From Kalaharituber pfeilii (Eukaryota; Ascomycota; Pezizomycetes; Pezizales; Pezizaceae), in the NCBI GenBank assembly GCA_015179045.1, contig WHUZ01000012.1, forward strand, positions 372,001-436,000: a stretch of DNA of 64,000 nt, written 5' to 3'. Positions 1-12,978 of the stretch are shown one piece after another. Below the pieces are notes generated by a model. That model searched no databases. It worked only from the letters and a program-made list of their open reading frames with translations, and was not told the origin of the DNA. How positions within the stretch are numbered: the stretch's first letter is position 1; every line of letters begins with the position of its first letter. A program made the translations under genes and the position numbers.

Positions 1-1550
1 CACATGATCTGTATATGCAATATTGACTTTTAATAAAAAGACCAGCCCTAGATGGATGAGAATTACTAGTTTTCTATATTATTTTCCTGATTTCGAGGAT
101 GTTGAGCTATACTCTATACAGGGAGAGCTCAAATTAGGTGAATAATAATGAATTTGGTTGTAAATAATGGAATTTTGATTTTTTCCTCATTATGATAGCA
201 AATTCTGATTCAGCGATGTCAAATTGGTATAATGTTAAGCAATTTCTGTAGTTGCAATATATCCAAAATAAGTAGTAGAGCGAGGAATGTATGACGAGGA
301 GTGCCCAGAGAGTGGATCGTTACAGGGGGGCAGATCGTTACCACTTCGGGCACGTTAGTCCCCCGGCGTTCTTGCTGTGATTATGATAAGACTACCAGCT
401 CTGTCATACATAGTCTCATGCCAAGCCTTTATGTATTTGTATATCCGACGACCTGCTCTCCCCTCTCCCCGTAAGGTTCGGATGGTCAGACCACTTGAGT
501 AATCTCGTTAGTCTGGGCTACTTGCTGCCATCTCTTGATTCCACGTGCAGGCACTCGCTATACTCACCCCCTATAGCCCTAACTACTCTTGCTTCAATGT
601 TCGTGCCACCTATTCTAAGACTCTACAATTAGTACACTTCAGTGTATATATGTTCTGGGCCGCTTGTAGGCACCGCAGTACTGTTCCCAGGGCAGGAGCG
701 TTATCAACTTTCCTAATCCGGCAGGTTGGAGTCGAGGGGTGTCATGGCTGTATGAGGGGTATTCCCACCTCCATTGTAGAGAGGGTTTGGTGTTGTTATA
801 TCATTCATCTACTCTTTGCTTCAATTCATTTCCGTACTGTGGTACGCACTAAGGTTACGGTTTGCTATACCAGATAGTATTCTCAGCAGGGAGTCACGTT
901 TCTTAGGATTATGTATGTGGATCACTTTTACACTACAACCATGGGGAGCTTGCGTTACAATTGGTACTGCATTATGTTTGATAGGTAGGTGAAAGATAAT
1001 GTTCCAGTTCATTGCTGTGTGAGTTCGATGTCTGGCGCACATTTTTATGCCGCAAGTTTTCCGGAATTTGGGAGGACTATACAGAAGTAAGTTCCCATGG
1101 TGACATTGACAGTTTTTAAGGTTTCGAAAGCCGATTCGGAACAGCAGACGATGCATTTGCGTTTTTAACACTATTATTAAACGTGGAGTAGCTTCGCGAG
1201 TTTGGGAATGATGGTACATATAATGGGTAAAATTCACGAAAATCAACACCCACTTGAGCTGCTTTAGTTTGTGAAGCAGTAGGGTGTTTCTTATAGCATC
1301 GGCAACACAACGACTGATTTATACTTACCTTTGAAAATCTACACATACCAAAATTGAGACCGAAAAATATCCTCGGTTGAGAGCCTCTCTAGTAAAAGTA
1401 AAGCTTCTCTGGAAGGTCTGGGCGAAGCCTTTCCCCCTCGATCATTCCCCTCTCCTGTAGCAGAGGCCTTAGCAAATAGTTTGTCCAGATCTTGATTCTC
1501 TTAAGTTCCGAATGTACCCAGCTGCTTAGCGTGAATTTGCCATTGGAGAT
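1..1550. other. AT-rich repeat debris, no gene seen
   Basis: No open frame here shows a recognisable domain or a convincing exon structure. The stretch contains a short motif (AGTCTCATGCCAAG, near 412) that recurs near 1,795 and 2,315, which marks this end of the window as repeat-derived. Nothing else can be supported. Confidence 0.5.
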
Positions 1551-1595
1551 TGAGGGGGTTACACACCATGCAGGAGGACATCTGGTGCGGAGTAT

Positions 1596-1690
1596 GATAT
1601 CGTGCTATTGTGTATGCTGATGATCTCATAGCATTTGCCATCTGGACCACACCAGATCACAGGCAATTGGCTTCAACAGCAGGTGCGAGA
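1596..1690 (+). pseudogene. possible reverse-transcriptase fragment (YADD motif)
   Basis: One frame reads AIVYADDLIAFA, which resembles the catalytic Y-x-D-D palm motif of reverse transcriptases as found in non-LTR elements. Only about 30 codons are readable and stops surround them, so this could only be a relic. The match is short and could be chance; no flanking RT motifs were found in the same frame. Confidence 0.3.
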
Positions 1691-1750
1691 GGAGGTACAA
1701 TATAGAGTGTGATCTTATGTGATTACCATCCAGGGACACAGAGTAGTCTC

Positions 1751-1775
1751 GGGGGTGGGGGCGGTGGGGGGGGAC
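1751..1775 (+). repeat. G-rich tract
   Basis: A G-dominated run with several blocks of three or more G lies in the repeat-derived left arm. It could form a G-quadruplex on the + strand. No gene context gives it a function. Confidence 0.5.
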
Positions 1776-1868
1776 CAGTGGCAGGTACAGTAGTCTCATG
1801 CCAAGGCGCTCTGACTGCTGGCGTTCTTGTGCCCAACGATGGGCGAATGATACTTCATGTCACATACC

Positions 1869-1922
1869 GTATTCACTCACTTAAGAGGTAAAACACAAAC
1901 GCGCGCTAGTGTGGTCTTGGCA
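1869..1922 (+). repeat. left arm of a ~54-bp inverted repeat (partner 3194-3247)
   Basis: The sequence beginning GTATTCACTCAC and containing AAACACAAACGCGCGCTA reappears in reverse complement at 3194-3247 with only a few differences. The pair encloses 1.27 kb that includes a smaller TIR element and a GGCC repeat. No target duplication is visible at the outer edges, so this may be two copies of one repeat in opposite orientation rather than the ends of one transposon. Confidence 0.65.
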
Positions 1923-1975
1923 GAACTTCAGGCGCTATTAATCGCGCTAGCGCCCTCTTTGGTGCAATATTGGTA

Positions 1976-2281
1976 CTAGACAGAAGAATAAGTATTTGGA
2001 CAGGGGATAAATGCATATTTATGCGCCATCCAGTATTCAGCAGAAACTAGCATATTTGGCTGGTGATAGCCATAAGACAGTCCCAATTTCGTGATAGGGT
2101 GTCCAAATTCATTATGTAAGAAAGTATTTGGACAGCTGACGTGATGAAATTTGGACAGCTGACATAATGAATTTGGACTTTTACACCTGCCAAGCATACG
2201 AAAATATGCTAGTTTCCGCCAAATACCGCATAGCGCATAATATGCATTATCCCCTGTCCAAATACTTATTTTTCTGTCTAG
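1976..2281. mobile_element. 306-bp MITE with TA target duplication
   Basis: The element begins CTAGACAGAAGAATAAGTAT and ends with the near-perfect reverse complement. It is bracketed by TA dinucleotides (1974-1975 and 2282-2283). The inverted repeat is strong over about 50 bp and, with gaps, traceable to about 90 bp per side. A direct repeat around TTTGGACAGCTGAC lies in the centre. There is no coding capacity. A TA target duplication with long inverted ends fits a non-autonomous Tc1/mariner- or pogo-type element. Confidence 0.8.
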
Positions 2282-2487
2282 TATTACTAAGTACAGGAAT
2301 GCAATAATCTCCAGTAGTCTCATGCCAAGACCCTCTGGCTGCTAGAATCTGTACATGCTCCACTTCTGCCACAGTAAGGTTTTTTTTTTCTATGGTGAAA
2401 TTAAGCACATGAGGAAGTAAAAGGAATAACAAAGGCGAAGAAGGAAAAGAAATAACCAAGTGATGACATTGCAATGAATCCAACAGG

Positions 2488-2640
2488 TTAGGCCAGCCTA
2501 GGCCAACAGAAGACCTGGACTGGCCTGGACCGTGAAATTCTGAGCCTGGCCTGGCCTGGCCTGAAATAATCAGGCCAACCAGGCCGGTTTAGACCATTTA
2601 GGCCAGCCTAGGCCATTCAGGCAGGATTAAGCCAATTAAA
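2488..2640. repeat. degenerate GGCC/GGCCT repeat
   Basis: AGGCCAGCCTAGGCCA-type and GGCCTGGCCT blocks recur about a dozen times on both strands over 150 bp, forming a low-complexity, self-complementary region. The composition is far more GC-rich than the DNA on either side. The origin is unknown. Confidence 0.7.
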
Positions 2641-3488
2641 CGAATCTCTCCACAGCTATCCAGGTGAATTAAGGCCAGCATTTACCAGATTGTTTGAGTA
2701 TTTAAATAAGTAGAATCTTCCATATATCTAGAATTTTATACAGCAGCAGTCTACGACTTTAGTCAAGTATGTATCACGTACCTAAATCCTCGCCATAGCC
2801 CACACTGGCAGGGTGGCACACGAGTAATAATATTAAAAAAAAAAAAAAAAAAAAAAAGTATGTATTACACTTTATATTCAAGTATATATATTTTAGAAAT
2901 GACGGGCCTTCCCCCGGGCCATTTCTGGCTCCATACTCTGCACTCTCCCCATATGTGTTTGGCTGATTCTTCTTTTTCCCCGCACCATCGGTCAGTAAGG
3001 AAAAGCTCTTCCCTATAAAATACTCGATATATAATATCTCCTATTCTTCAGCACCACAAACCAGTCTATTAATTACCCTGATCCAGTCTCCTACTTCAGC
3101 ACTCAAGATCCTTCATAATATCAGTCTCCGTGTTACCATCGCGGTAATTCGGGGTGCCCTTGCGTAATACACGCGCACTGGCGCTAAGGGGCTTGCCAAG
3201 ACCGCCATAGCGCGCGTTTGTGTTTTACCTCTTTAGTGAGTGAATACAGTAGCTCGCTACTCTTACTCTGCCTCCATCTCCATCTTGGCTCAGTCGTCGT
3301 CCGAAGCATATCGTACCAGTAGCATCCCAAGCTGCGAGCGAGCAAGAGCGCGGCGTAGGCGGGAAATGCCAAGATTTCACTTAGTGCAAAGGACGCGCTC
3401 TTCAGAATGAAACGCGTGCTCCGCACCGCAAAGGTTGCCTCGTGGACAGTCAGTCTCGTGCGTGAGCCATAAACGCAGCCCGCCCCAC

Positions 3489-3511
3489 GACGTGACGTGA
3501 CGTGACGTGAC
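3489..3511 (+). repeat. (CGTGA)n microsatellite containing CRE-like TGACGTGA
   Basis: Four tandem CGTGA units lie about 700 bp before the rif1 start. Overlapping units create TGACGTGA, similar to a CREB/ATF bZIP site. Whether it is regulatory is inference only. Confidence 0.5.
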
Positions 3512-4198
3512 GCTCAGGATGCATATGATACCGGCAGAGCCACTGCGGCCCAACCAAGCTCGACACGTCGAGGGACGCTTGATGTCCACGGCCAGACGCC
3601 AGATGCACCGCGTACTGTACTCAGAGATCGGGATGTTCCTGTGGCGAGTGGAGCTGGGCGCACGCTTGCAGATCTCCTCTTCCGCTGGATATCTTCGTCC
3701 TCTGCTCTTGCGCTCTACCCTCGCACCAGCACAGTCCCTTCATTCGGCTTAGCGGCTGCTGGCAGATCGTCGCGGCCCTCTCGAGGTATCATACCGCATT
3801 TGCATTCTCTGCATTTGGCTTCGCTCCCCAGTCACGTCAAACCTCTGTGGCTACTCTGGCAGTCCCCGACATCGTCTCCGTTGCCTGCGCAAATTGTGAC
3901 CGTCGCTGAATCAACACGCAACCCCTCCACCCATCCAAATACAGAACGAATAGGCGCAGAGCCCTCAAGTATCACCTCCCGTGTGTCCCAAGCAATACCC
4001 TATCTAGAGCGCCTTACTCTGACTCCGAACCCTGCCACCCACTCGACGCTCCTCGCCCCCAGAACCTCGTCACAGCTCGTGCGCCTGAGCTCATGGTGTT
4101 TTCGTGATTGCCCCTTTGTCGTACGAATCTCCCACCACCCCCCCACCCCCCCACCCCCCACCTCCACCCCCCCTCCCCACCCCCACACCCGTGGAGCA

Positions 4199-7100
4199 AT
4201 GGTTGAAGCTGTGCCCACCACAGCTCAATCACAAACATCTGCATCACCAGTCGCTGGAGGGAAATTCGCTGCTAAGCTCCAAAATCGCCCGCCAACGCCT
4301 CCACGTGAATCTGCCAGAGCTCCGGGCACTCCGCAAGACTTGCCCGCAGATCCGCCTTCGGACGGAGTTCTAGAGACTCCGACTCCCTCCGTCGACTCAG
4401 CTGGCCGTAGAAAGAAGAAGGTGAATTGGTCACCCTGGACAAAGTATCACAAACCTGATGATCCGTTGTTATTGCAACCACGGAAAACAGATCCTTCGTT
4501 AACCCCTCTTAAATCCATTTTGAAGCCATTCAACCCTAGCATCATACCAATAGGTTTACTGAACTCGACCGATCAAAGCATCAAGGCCTATTCGTATGAT
4601 TCATTTCCGGCCATGTTGGAGTCGATTACTCAGGCGTTAGCCTCAACTGAGAGGAGCAAGAAACTGGATACATATGTTACGTTCTGCAATACACTGAAGG
4701 CATATGATGACAAGCCTGACCTCAAGGCAATCAAAAACAAACTGCCCGTGTTATTATCTTTCATTCGGCGGGACCTCGGGGCTAAGCTTCCGAATTCCGC
4801 CAACAACAGTAGTGATAGCCAGTTAATTCAACAGGCCATCAAACTCCTAACCTGTTTCGCCTGGCTTTCTCAGCTGGCAGAAGCTATCGACGATGATGAT
4901 GCCATATTTTTCGTTCAACATGCAGTCCAAGTCATCAAGGACCCACAATCACCAAAGATCTTGGTAACATATTTCCTCAACTTTCTAGCACAGCAATGGT
5001 TTCCAGGAAGAATTATTACAGCAGAGAGGGTGACAGCGATCATTAATGCACTGAACAACATCGAGGAACGCACCGGTGGAAACACTGTAATTGTGGAACG
5101 AATCAGCATATATCATAAACTTTTGTTGCAAGCAAAGCAGGTGATGGCAGCACGAACCCCGGATTGGATGGAGAATGTTATTGGGGCGGTTCTGGGCAGC
5201 AATAGAGAACTCCGTTCAAGGGCTATAGGTTGCATGACGGAAGCTGCACGCGCAATAGGTACTGAGAAGGTCGTGTTTCGTTCAATCAGCAGCTTGTTTA
5301 ACCGCGAAGATGGTGATGGCGTGAAGATGATTCAGCGAGTAACAGAAAGACTGTCTCAGTTTATAAGGAATGGTGATGGGGTTCATGCAGCACAAGTCTG
5401 GGGCTTAATCGTCCTCCTTCTCAGAGCGAGGCATCCCATTAGCTCCTGGGAGCACTTCAATGCTTGGCTCAATGTCATTCAGCAATGCTTCAATTCATCA
5501 ACAATTGCTATAAAGATTGCTGCAAACACAAATTGGAGCAGGTTAATCTATGTTTTGCACTGTGGGCCGGAGGTGACTACGAAGAATATGGATCTCCTCA
5601 CACGACCTCTCATGAGATATCTGGACCCTCAAAATGCATCTGCAAACTCGAAAGGCCCGCGACAGGCAGCGTTATCCAATGTATGTGCACTACTATACTA
5701 TAACTTCCGGCCTAATGCACCAATTAAACATCTCTCTCAAACTTGGGAATCTGTTGTTGTGGCATTGGTAGAGAAGCTGGTGCTATATGGTAAACATGAA
5801 GTTGAAGATGGTTGCCGGATACTCGCGGCTCTTTTCGATGGTTCTCATCAAAAGCCCTGGAATGAGCTGCGCGGTCTGGAGAAGGAGGCTATAAAAGCTG
5901 AGGAAATTATCAGGCTGGACCCAAAATGGGTAAGGTGCAATAGCGCACAGGTAATTAAGACCTTAGAGGTCGCCATCAGGAGATCTTCTTGGGAAGGAGA
6001 TGATTGTGCAATCCGGTTACTCTGGCGAAAGTTCACAAAGACTCTAGCCGACGCTAGTATGAAGGAAGTAAAGGTTTCTTCGGAAACTATGGATACTGTC
6101 GCTCACATCTTCAACATGCTGCAGAGGTTTTGGAGAGAGGGCCCAACCTGCTTTGTGAATGCTTTAGAGAAGTCATCAGATGGGTTGATTGACAAAATTA
6201 CCTTCTTGGTTATGGCGACGTTTGAGGCAATTGGTACTTTCTGCTTTACCGAAAAACAGCTTTCCTACGACGATCAAAATGAATTTATAGCAATTTCTAC
6301 TCCTTCTAATCGTTACTCTTCAGGTGGAAGCTTTGCAGCTGTTTTCCATCCGCCGATTGTGCACCTTTTTCAGCTTTTCCTCAATCCGTTTGAAGGTGCA
6401 GAGTTAACTGATAAATATTTCAACTCAGCAAACTCTATTCTCGCAAAATGCTTGGAAGCACAGGATTCCCGTCGCAAGAGACTATCGCTGCTTTCCGCCT
6501 GCTCTACGGTCTTGCCACAGAGAGGCGCTACCAAAGTGCATAAGCAAGCGTGGAGTATCGTAGCAAAACTTACAGAAGCTGCTCTTCCAGTGAAGGAGAA
6601 GGTACAATTGAGCCCAACTCCAGTGGCTTGGGAATTTAAAGATGTCCAGAAAATCCTTCAGTGGGGTTGTGGGTATGGCAGTTTTTCTGAGCTATTCTTC
6701 CTTGTTTCAGATGACTAACAAGATACTTATACAGCCATAACCTCACTGCATGGAGTCCTCTGTTCGAGGCCTTTGCTCATACTGTACTTTTGGAACAAGG
6801 GGAATTAGAATTAATTTCAACAGTCATTGAGCCTCTCGCCGACACTTTGCGTCTCGAGAAATTGGATCCTGATAGGTGCGGCATGGTCGAATATTTGTTA
6901 GAAAAAAATAATACTAATGATTATATATTTCAGTTGGCTTGTTCATGGAAGAAAGCTTCTGGAAAAAGCTGTATACCCAAAGTCTACAGTGCCAACAGAA
7001 AGTACCTCCCGAGTGTCTTATGGTCATAGTGTGCAGCCGCGGAGGAACCTTAATACAGAGTACTTCATTCCACCCGTAATTTACAGTGGAGAGATAACTT

Positions 7101-9930
7101 CTTACATTGCTTAGACCATATGACAATCTTTACAGTATGATTAATCAGTTTTTGGTTACTTCTTACCAAATGTCTGACGATAAAAACGCTACAACCGCCG
7201 TCAAGAGATTTGTTACAGCCGTTGTGGAATTCATACGCCGATGCCCCCGTGGCTCTGTCTTAAAACTTTTGAAAATGATTCAGGATGGCGTAGCTATTTG
7301 GATGGCAGATCAAAAAAATATTTTGGTTATTAGGGTAATCTCTCTTTGATACTTAGTTGCGACGTATAGTTTGCTGATGCACTGGTAGGAATCGGAGCTT
7401 GTGAATGAGGTATATAAAGTATTCACCTTTTTATGATGCTAAAGTTAACAAAATGTAGGTCCATAGTCTATGGGCTGGTATTACCGAAGCTATCCGCCAG
7501 CTTCCTCGATATGACTCCTATGTGTTACAGTACCTTACAACGCTCATTGCTTCTGGCCTTGAGAGTAGGCGAAAATCGATTGTTAATAACACGATTAAGA
7601 CGTGGAATACTACTTTTGGGGCCCAGAAATCACTGGAATATCCTTCTCGAGTGAGAATTGTGATGAAAAAGCTACGCCCTGTTGCAGACATCAATCTTCC
7701 AACGTTTCCAGAAGACATTGAAGAGGTATTTACGTTCCTAAAATCTTGTTGGAATGAAGTTGACCATAACTGCCCAGATCGTGCCCACGCCTCCTGTGTG
7801 GGAAGAATCACAAGAATCACAGGATTTTTTGGCTCAAGACCCTGTCCTATGGTCTACCCCTACGCCGGTACTATCTCGTCGCCGAGATCGCACTACATCC
7901 CCGATGATTAACCCCATATCGTCATCCCGAAGCTTCATTGATCGTTTACGAGAAGTTTCGACTAAATCTCCACAGGCACAGGCGCGTCTGAAACATATGG
8001 ATTCGCAGCTTGTATTTGAACCAATTGAGCCAGAGGCTTCGCAAGTCATTGCAGTAGATTCCCAATTGTTGACAGAGCATCAAAAGGAAGTCAGGGATCG
8101 ACAGCATGAGGAAACAGCGATGTTGTTCCGTGATATAAACCTTGAGAAGTCATACAGAGGGCAGCTGGCGACGTATGGTCAGAGGGATGAAGCTGTTACA
8201 CCAGATGGAGCCCCTCCGGTGCCCTCAGTCGAACGGTCTCCATCAGTTGAGGAGTTTGTAGATGCACCGGAAGAGAATCCTGACAATAATGTGGCCGAAT
8301 CCGGCGTCGAAGTCGAATTTGTTCCATCGACAGCATTTGTTGTACAGGTTCCAGCTAGGCGAAAGTCACCTGTGGATTCAAACAATGGTCATGGTGCACT
8401 TGAAGCAACACGCGAGCCTGTTATGACAGAACAGATTTCTGATAAACAGCATTCTGGGCAGTCAAAGCGACCACTAGTGGATGCCAGTACATCAACAGGG
8501 CCTGAGTTAAATTGCATTGAAAGGGCAGACAGTACTACACCTAATGGTGTGAATGAATCGGCTCCTGGAGCGGCAGATGACAGCCCTATGCTAGAGGCCC
8601 TGCCTGCTACGGAAGGAGGAAAAGAACATAACAGCAGACAAGACAACAGTGGTAACACCGACCTTGGGCGGATTTCTTCATCTCCGGTGTTCGAGTCCGA
8701 AGTACTATCCAATGAGGACCAGGCTCCTGAATCAGTCAGGCAGCAAGAGAACAGCATCGTTGAGGTTCCTGATTCATTTATTTTTGACAATGAGGATGCT
8801 GATGTGGATATGTTTGGAAACTCACAAGACCAGGGCGAACAGGAAGTTGCGGAACCGCAAATTGTGGAAAGCTCAGAGTCAAAACAGCTTGAATCCCTAG
8901 ATTCAGAGGGAGCCCAAAATAAGGAATATGCTGAGGCCGAAAATGATGAAGACTCCACAGATGTTCAAGCGCCAGAACCAAAATCAGCTAAAATAGGCCG
9001 TAAAGCATCCCACATTGGAGGAACCAAGAAGCGAAAGTCTCTAGCCGTACGAACATCAACAAAATCTCGTCCGCAGCCATCAGAGCCAATGCTCGATTGC
9101 ATAATGGTATCAGGCATACCAGTAACCCCTACTAAAACGCCTATATTTGAAACCGCTGCACAAAGCCCAAGTGTGCGAAAGCACGCAGAGTCTTCTGATA
9201 TTGCTATGGTTTCTAGCCCAGGCACCAGTACGCTCAGTATGTGAAAATAACCGCCACCATACAAGTTCATAGTTAACAGTACCTAGATTCTCGAAAGCGT
9301 AAACAGAAAAACGATCAATCTGCTTCTGTAAGCGCAAAAGGTATTACCATACTATTTTCTTTTCGTTACGGTCCCGCTGACGCAAAGACAGCCGAGAAAG
9401 AGTTGAACCCAGCGGATCACCCGCCAAAACGTCGGGCTACCCGCTCTGGAAAATCTACCCCCAATCCATCGCGTGATATTGCCCGTCAAACCAAGAGTCC
9501 CGTCAAGCCACCTCAGATAGCTACCGCAAAAACCCAAATACCACAAACTGCCGCAAATATGGGTCCCCTGACACCACGTCACTCACGTGTCACTCGAAGG
9601 CGGGCTGCATTGGATGAATCAATTGTTTTGGATAGTCAACCGGATGTGATAGGTACAGAAATGCAGAACGATGACTCAGAGACGCACATTCCTCCGTCAG
9701 AACGAAAAGAGATTAGTTTCATCTCGGATACTAGTATGAATTCTCAATCACAGGAAAGCTTGCACGAAGAACCACTAAAAACAGAGAGGCAAGAGAACCC
9801 TCTTTCAAGATTCAAGGAAGCACTTGAGGCTTTGGAGGCAGCTAATCTTGAGCCTAACGAGCTAAGAGAGGCTGAGGACGCTGTATTTGATGTATATGTA
9901 AGGTTGAGGGGAAAAAGGAGAAAAATATAA
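4199..9930 (+). CDS. rif1: telomere/replication-timing protein Rif1
   Basis: Rif1 is the chromatin factor that recruits PP1 phosphatase to control origin firing, telomere length and break repair. Modelled exons are 4199-6672, 6735-6875, 6934-7075, 7115-7334, 7389-7409, 7459-7725, 7778-9236, 9287-9340 and 9392-9930 (about 1,770 aa). The N-terminus has the fungal RPPTPPRE segment, then PP1-docking motifs KVNW (residues ~74-77) and SILK (~106-109), followed by a long helical-repeat Rif1_N region. The middle is acidic and disordered; the end is basic. The frame is open upstream to 3641, but that stretch is low-complexity and reads like 5' UTR, so the ATG at 4199 is preferred. Junctions between 6876 and 7114 do not close: exon 3 looks right in one frame (YPKS segment) but must leave in another to reach PYDNLYSM, a one-base mismatch. 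Other junctions fit. Confidence 0.9.
7389..7409 (+). other. rif1: 21-nt micro-exon of rif1
   Basis: A seven-codon exon (ESELVNE) lies between an AG acceptor at 7388 and a GTATAT donor at 7410. It is in phase 0 with both neighbours, and the joined frame leads straight into the conserved LW-containing segment of the next exon. An automatic gene finder could easily skip it. Confidence 0.7.
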
Positions 9931-11412
9931 ATGCACTGCTTGTTTGCATAAGGTGGTTGGATCTAGTGGCTTGGTTTTGGGATGTAGCCATCCGATACCA
10001 GCGCAAGAGTTTGACACAAATAACGTTGGAAATCAGGCTGCGCAATAATTGCACAACTGCACTTTATACCGTTTCGTGTACCTATTTTCATTTCTTTGTT
10101 TTGCTTTGCTTTTCTTTTTTGCTTATTTTTCTAGCTTTTGCTGTTCGATTTTGGGAATGGAGGTCATGGCATTTAAATTCATTTGTTTACATTTTTGTTT
10201 ACAGGAACAGATCTTTCCATGTACTATATGCTGTTCTGTACTCTTGAGTAGTTTGAGAAAAGGCTAGGGTTGGGCCAGTCTTGAGGGTTGGGCATCAAAG
10301 CAAAATACCATTTAGAATAGGTGCGAGATGACAGTTTCTCCGAGCATCAGCAGCGCAATTGCTTCTTCATATTTGAATCTATAATATGTCTTCTGGGTTC
10401 GGGACCTTAGTCAACGGGCAATAGCAATTCGCCATAATATGCAATGCTTAGGTCCATCATAGAGTACTGCATGCAGATGCATCCAGCGATCGGCGCTTAC
10501 CATACTCTAAAATCTTTGGTGCATGCAGTATTGTCGATCTAATCTTTCTAATTCTCCATATTACTCCAAGTGTCATAATGAAACGATGCTGTAGGCCTTG
10601 CGCAGTCTGTGAAGCTCATGAGGCATAACATCTCAAGGCTATCTGAATACATGCGTGTTGGACAGAGCGTGACTGGCTGTAAGCTGTAGCCACAGAGAGA
10701 TGAGACTACACAGAGAAATTGTTTCAGCAGCGTCGGAGGAGGGATTTAGGCCATGGGGATGTAACACCATCGCTTGGTGCACGTCAATGCAGCGCATCTG
10801 CGCATGCGTCCCCCACTCAGCATCTCAGTGTAGCATGGCACGTGGCTACTGCATGTTGCCTATATAAGTATTCAGCCTGGTACCGTCACCCAATCCCATA
10901 GAACAGCGTAGAGCGCAGAGTACCCCACCATCGAGCGATCCTCTCGGTGGTCTTTCATCCCCCCCATCTTCCCCGTCCCACCGCTATTGCACCCCACCGC
11001 CCTCCATTATTATATTGACGTCTCACATCGATATCGAGATTAACATCTCCCTCAATCACCAAGAGCCTAATCAGCGTTATCAGAATTAATTTAACCCCAT
11101 TTATCGCCCACCCTCCCCTAGTATCCACACCGGCCGCAATCGCATCTTTTAAGGCTTCCTTGTTAAGTAGAGCTTTCGTATGCGCTTTTTTCCCAACTAT
11201 CCCACTTCTTTTCTAGTAGCCACCATCTGTGTCGTAGTATGTTTTACGTACTGATTTGTGGGCAATGCTTGTGTAGGCCTCTAGTTGAAGCTACCCTGTG
11301 CTGGCAAAGTACAACATACAGCACCCCGGCACTAGCACAGTACTTCCGCTAGTTGGAAGCAGAAATACAAAACAGTATCATCGTTCCACCACCACAGCAA
11401 GGTACAGACGAC
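9931..11412. other. intergenic, rif1 3' flank and epimerase promoter
   Basis: No supported gene. The right half (about 10,900-11,200) is C/T-rich, as is common in fungal promoters and 5' leaders, and includes TATATAAG near 10,861. An in-frame ATG at 11,353 would extend the epimerase by 20 residues. Confidence 0.5.
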
Positions 11413-12570
<1,158 letters not shown>

Positions 12571-12978
12571 AGTGAAATTTATGGATAACGGAGTAAAACC
12601 AATTCTATTTTGGGCGCAGTACATTATGATGTGTTTTTGGATGCTCTGCTTCTTGTTGGAATTATTACTATGGTGCCTCAAGAGATCTCAATCCAATATT
12701 CTCGGCTAGACCCACAAAACTCCTCCACTTTGGTATTTCATATGTTACATTTTATGGTTTGATCAGCAAGTGTTGTGCACAGAAGGGGGTGCTATCTCGT
12801 CCTCACTTTACGGGCCAAATCACGTGAACTTTGTCGCCGAAAAACTTTCAATGCTGGTCACGTGACAAGAATAAAAGGTCTGGGGAAGTGAATGACTGAA
12901 CCAAAATAAGCTCATCCTATGATGATCTAAGAAGATACATAACTTAGTCATGCCAACGTCACTTGAGAAAATTTACGC
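12571..12978. other. intergenic
   Basis: Short spacer between the epimerase stop and the LYR-protein start. Two CACGTGA-type boxes (near 12,821 and 12,859) could be bHLH sites for the downstream gene; this is motif matching only. Confidence 0.4.

Larger units (their letters stand above)
2290..3640. other. repeat-rich intergenic DNA upstream of rif1
   Basis: This stretch holds a GGCC-rich repeat (about 2488-2640), an A-tract of 23 (2835-2857), the right arm of the inverted repeat at 3194-3247, and a short (CGTGA) repeat at about 3489-3511 just upstream of rif1. No credible open frame is present. The part nearest 4199 probably contains the rif1 promoter and 5' UTR. Confidence 0.5.

Noticed and set aside
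3641..4198. In-frame 186-residue N-terminal extension of Rif1
   Set aside because: It is Pro/Ser/His-rich, with C-tracts typical of a leader, and unlike any Rif1. The ATG at 4199 gives the standard fungal start.
8389..8958. 189-codon minus-strand frame within rif1
   Set aside because: Ser-rich shadow of the acidic, repetitive rif1 exon 7; no domain and no splice logic.
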